Source of the DNA: Ceratotherium simum simum
Lineage: Eukaryota; Chordata; Mammalia; Perissodactyla; Rhinocerotidae
DNA: 64,000 nt
Assembly (NCBI RefSeq): GCF_000283155.1
Contig: NW_004454197.1
Span: 14,937,848 to 15,001,847, forward strand
Reading direction: 5' to 3'
Part shown: piece after piece, positions 62,787 through 64,000 of the stretch
Layout: each line of letters begins with the position of its first letter
How positions within the stretch are numbered: position 1 is the first letter of the stretch
The notes under the pieces: generated by a model
The model's input: the letters and a program-made list of their open reading frames with translations, nothing else
Databases searched by the model: none
Told to the model about the DNA's origin: nothing
Program-made: the position numbers and the translations under genes

Positions 62787-62883
62787 TTAGCTTTTAACGT
62801 TAAGGCTTTGGGCTGAAAGGCCATGGTGCCAGTTGCGCAATTTGGCAAAACGTGGGCTGTTACGTTCCGTTTCAAACCTTTCC
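62787..62883 (-). CDS. LDB3: LDB3 short-isoform terminal exon
   Basis: The 97-base exon has one base closing an Arg codon, 31 codons and a TAA stop. It reads ERFETERNSPRFAKLRNW and HHGLSAQSLNVKS. This tail is the known C-terminus of the LIM-less short isoforms of LDB3/Cypher (human: LSAQILNVKS at the end, as I recall), and short ENH isoforms have a related tail. The acceptor TGTGCCACAG is preceded by a long CU-rich tract. Incoming phase equals that of the exon at 56673, so the two can be exchanged. It is shorter than the usual automatic ORF threshold. Poly(A) signal lies downstream at 62173. Confidence 0.95.
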
Positions 62884-62891
62884 CTGTGGCA

Positions 62892-62952
62892 CAGAGAGAG
62901 AGACAGAGACAGAGAGAGACAGAAAGAGAGAGAAGAAAGGAAGAGAGAAAGG
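62892..62952 (-). promoter_or_regulatory. LDB3: CU-rich splice-regulatory tract
   Basis: On the minus strand about 60 bases are nearly all C and U, with repeated CUCUCU, UCUUC and UUCUC elements, ending nine bases before the exon. Such tracts bind PTB-type repressors of muscle exons. That they act here is inferred. Confidence 0.6.
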
Positions 62953-63794
62953 GGTTAGGGGATGTGTCCGCCATTCCCCTGATAGCCGGGGCAGAGGGCG
63001 TGGGAGGGAGGAATCTGGCTTGGAGAGGCTTTGCCATCCAGGGGTACTTTCCAGGTAGTCAGGCCTGGTTTGGGGCAAGACCAGAATCCCAAGGACCAGA
63101 TTCAAGGGGCTGAAGTTCCTGACTTGAGTGGGGGGCCGTAGAGAAGGGGCCTGGCTAGTGGGCCTGAGGGACCAACCTGGGCAAAGGGGGTCTCTGGGTT
63201 CTCCCTGGCCCAAGTGGTTAGGGCTGGGCAGGGCTGCTTTGGCTGTGGGCTCTCGGGACTGAACCAAATTGGCAGGTGGGCCTAGCATGGTCTCTGTCCC
63301 CAAGCTGGGCATTAAGAAGGAGGAATGCCTGTTCCCATATTGAGGCTTGGTGAGCAGACCTGTCACCTCCCTGTGCTGCCCTGGCCTCTGCCAACGCTTC
63401 TCTGTCCACAGAGACAAGCCTTCAAACACCACCGACTGTCCCCACCCACCTAGACCTGAGCACAGCCAGGCACACGCGTGCACACGCATACTCACAAGGC
63501 CACTGGCACACATACAGAGGGCCGGGACTTCTCGCCAGCAGGGCCTCTGGGGCTCAACCCACGGCCTGCTTAGCCCAAGGCGTAGGACAAAGCAGGCAAG
63601 GAGCAGCCGGAAACGTGGAGATGGAGGATGGCGTGCCTGGCAAAGGCTAGTGCCGCGGATGCCAGAATCCTAGGCTGGGGGCCTCTACCGTCCTCCAGAC
63701 TGGAGGTGCAAACTGGGGGCCCAGCGGCCGGGTCTAGCCACAAATACAGTGTGTTTAACCAGGACAGTGTCTAAAACTCCTTTTAAAAATTAAT

Positions 63795-64000
63795 TGCTAC
63801 ATCCAGATCATGGAATACTACTTAGCAATAGAAAGACACAAATGAACCAATGGTATGCTCAACAACTCAGATGAATCCCCAGGGAATTAGGCTGACTGAA
63901 AAAGCCAATCCCAGAGGGTTGCGTGCTGTATGATTCCATTTATACAACATCTTTGAAATGACAAAATGATAGAGGGAGAGACCAGATAACGGATTAGTGG
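63795..64000 (+). mobile_element. L1 3' fragment running off the window
   Basis: 'catggaatactacttagca', 'gctgactgaaaaagccaat', 'ctgtatgattccatttata' and 'gagaccagataacggatta' are the L1 ORF2 end and 3' UTR order. It continues past the edge. Confidence 0.93.

Larger units (their letters stand above)
56674..62882 (-). other. LDB3: LDB3 intron containing the short-isoform exon region
   Basis: In long transcripts the whole region, including the alternative exon at 62883-62787, is skipped or spliced out. It contains MIRs at about 57860-58040 and 58160-58340, a MER5-like copy, an L2 copy and otherwise nothing I can name. The part 58.6-60.3 kb and 60.7-62.1 kb hold no recognisable exon. Confidence 0.88.
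62884..64000 (-). other. LDB3: LDB3 intron to window edge
   Basis: The exon preceding both alternatives, expected to end ...EEALRRS, is not found here and lies beyond the edge. The content is unique GC-moderate sequence, the CU tract beside the exon and an L1 3' fragment at the end. Confidence 0.85.

Overview
This is vertebrate nuclear DNA from a perissodactyl mammal, most probably a horse or close Equus relative. The main evidence is fifteen tRNA-derived SINEs of the equine ERE type, most with target-site duplications and A-rich tails. Around them lie older mammalian repeats: MIR, L2, L1 3' ends, MER1/MER2/MER3/MER5 DNA transposons and an MLT1 LTR. There is no sign of bacterial, phage or plasmid sequence, CRISPR arrays or operons. 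The many short ORFs are almost all noise, repeat-derived or antisense shadows.

One gene is read exon by exon. LDB3 (ZASP/Cypher, a PDZ-LIM protein of the striated-muscle Z-disc) lies on the minus strand. Seven exons of the long isoform are resolved with matching splice phases: 56673-56491, 53308-53166, 46948-46528, 45298-45118, 44506-44386, 39121-39006 and 33454-33365, the last ending in a TAG stop. They encode the Ser/Thr/Pro/Ala-rich linker and all three C-terminal LIM domains. An eighth exon at 62883-62787 is the alternative terminal exon of the short, LIM-less isoforms, with its own stop codon and an AATAAA signal. The PDZ and ZM exons lie beyond the right edge.

The CpG island at about 12.2-13.5 kb is best explained as the BMPR1A promoter and non-coding first exon, also on the minus strand. 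LDB3 and BMPR1A are neighbours in the same orientation in human 10q23, and the distance here fits as far as I recall it. That makes 1-12.5 kb BMPR1A intron 1, although no BMPR1A coding exon is present to prove it.

Layout: 1-12.5 kb is inferred BMPR1A intron 1 and is SINE-rich. 12.2-13.5 kb is the CpG-island promoter. 13.5-30.4 kb is intergenic and repeat-rich, with a 100-base gap in a TG/TA microsatellite. 30.4-33.4 kb is the LDB3 3' UTR. 33.4-64 kb is LDB3 exons and introns, including an internal CpG island at 50.0-51.3 kb broken by a 151-base gap.

I found no previously undescribed gene system. The points most worth checking are a long CU-rich tract directly upstream of the short-isoform exon, a possible intronic muscle control module near 47.2 kb, the internal CpG island, a coding 24-base repeat that seems shorter than in human, and the complete absence of ERE SINEs right of 41.3 kb. 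The two genes share no pathway visible here: LDB3 is structural and muscle-specific, and BMPR1A is a widely expressed BMP receptor.
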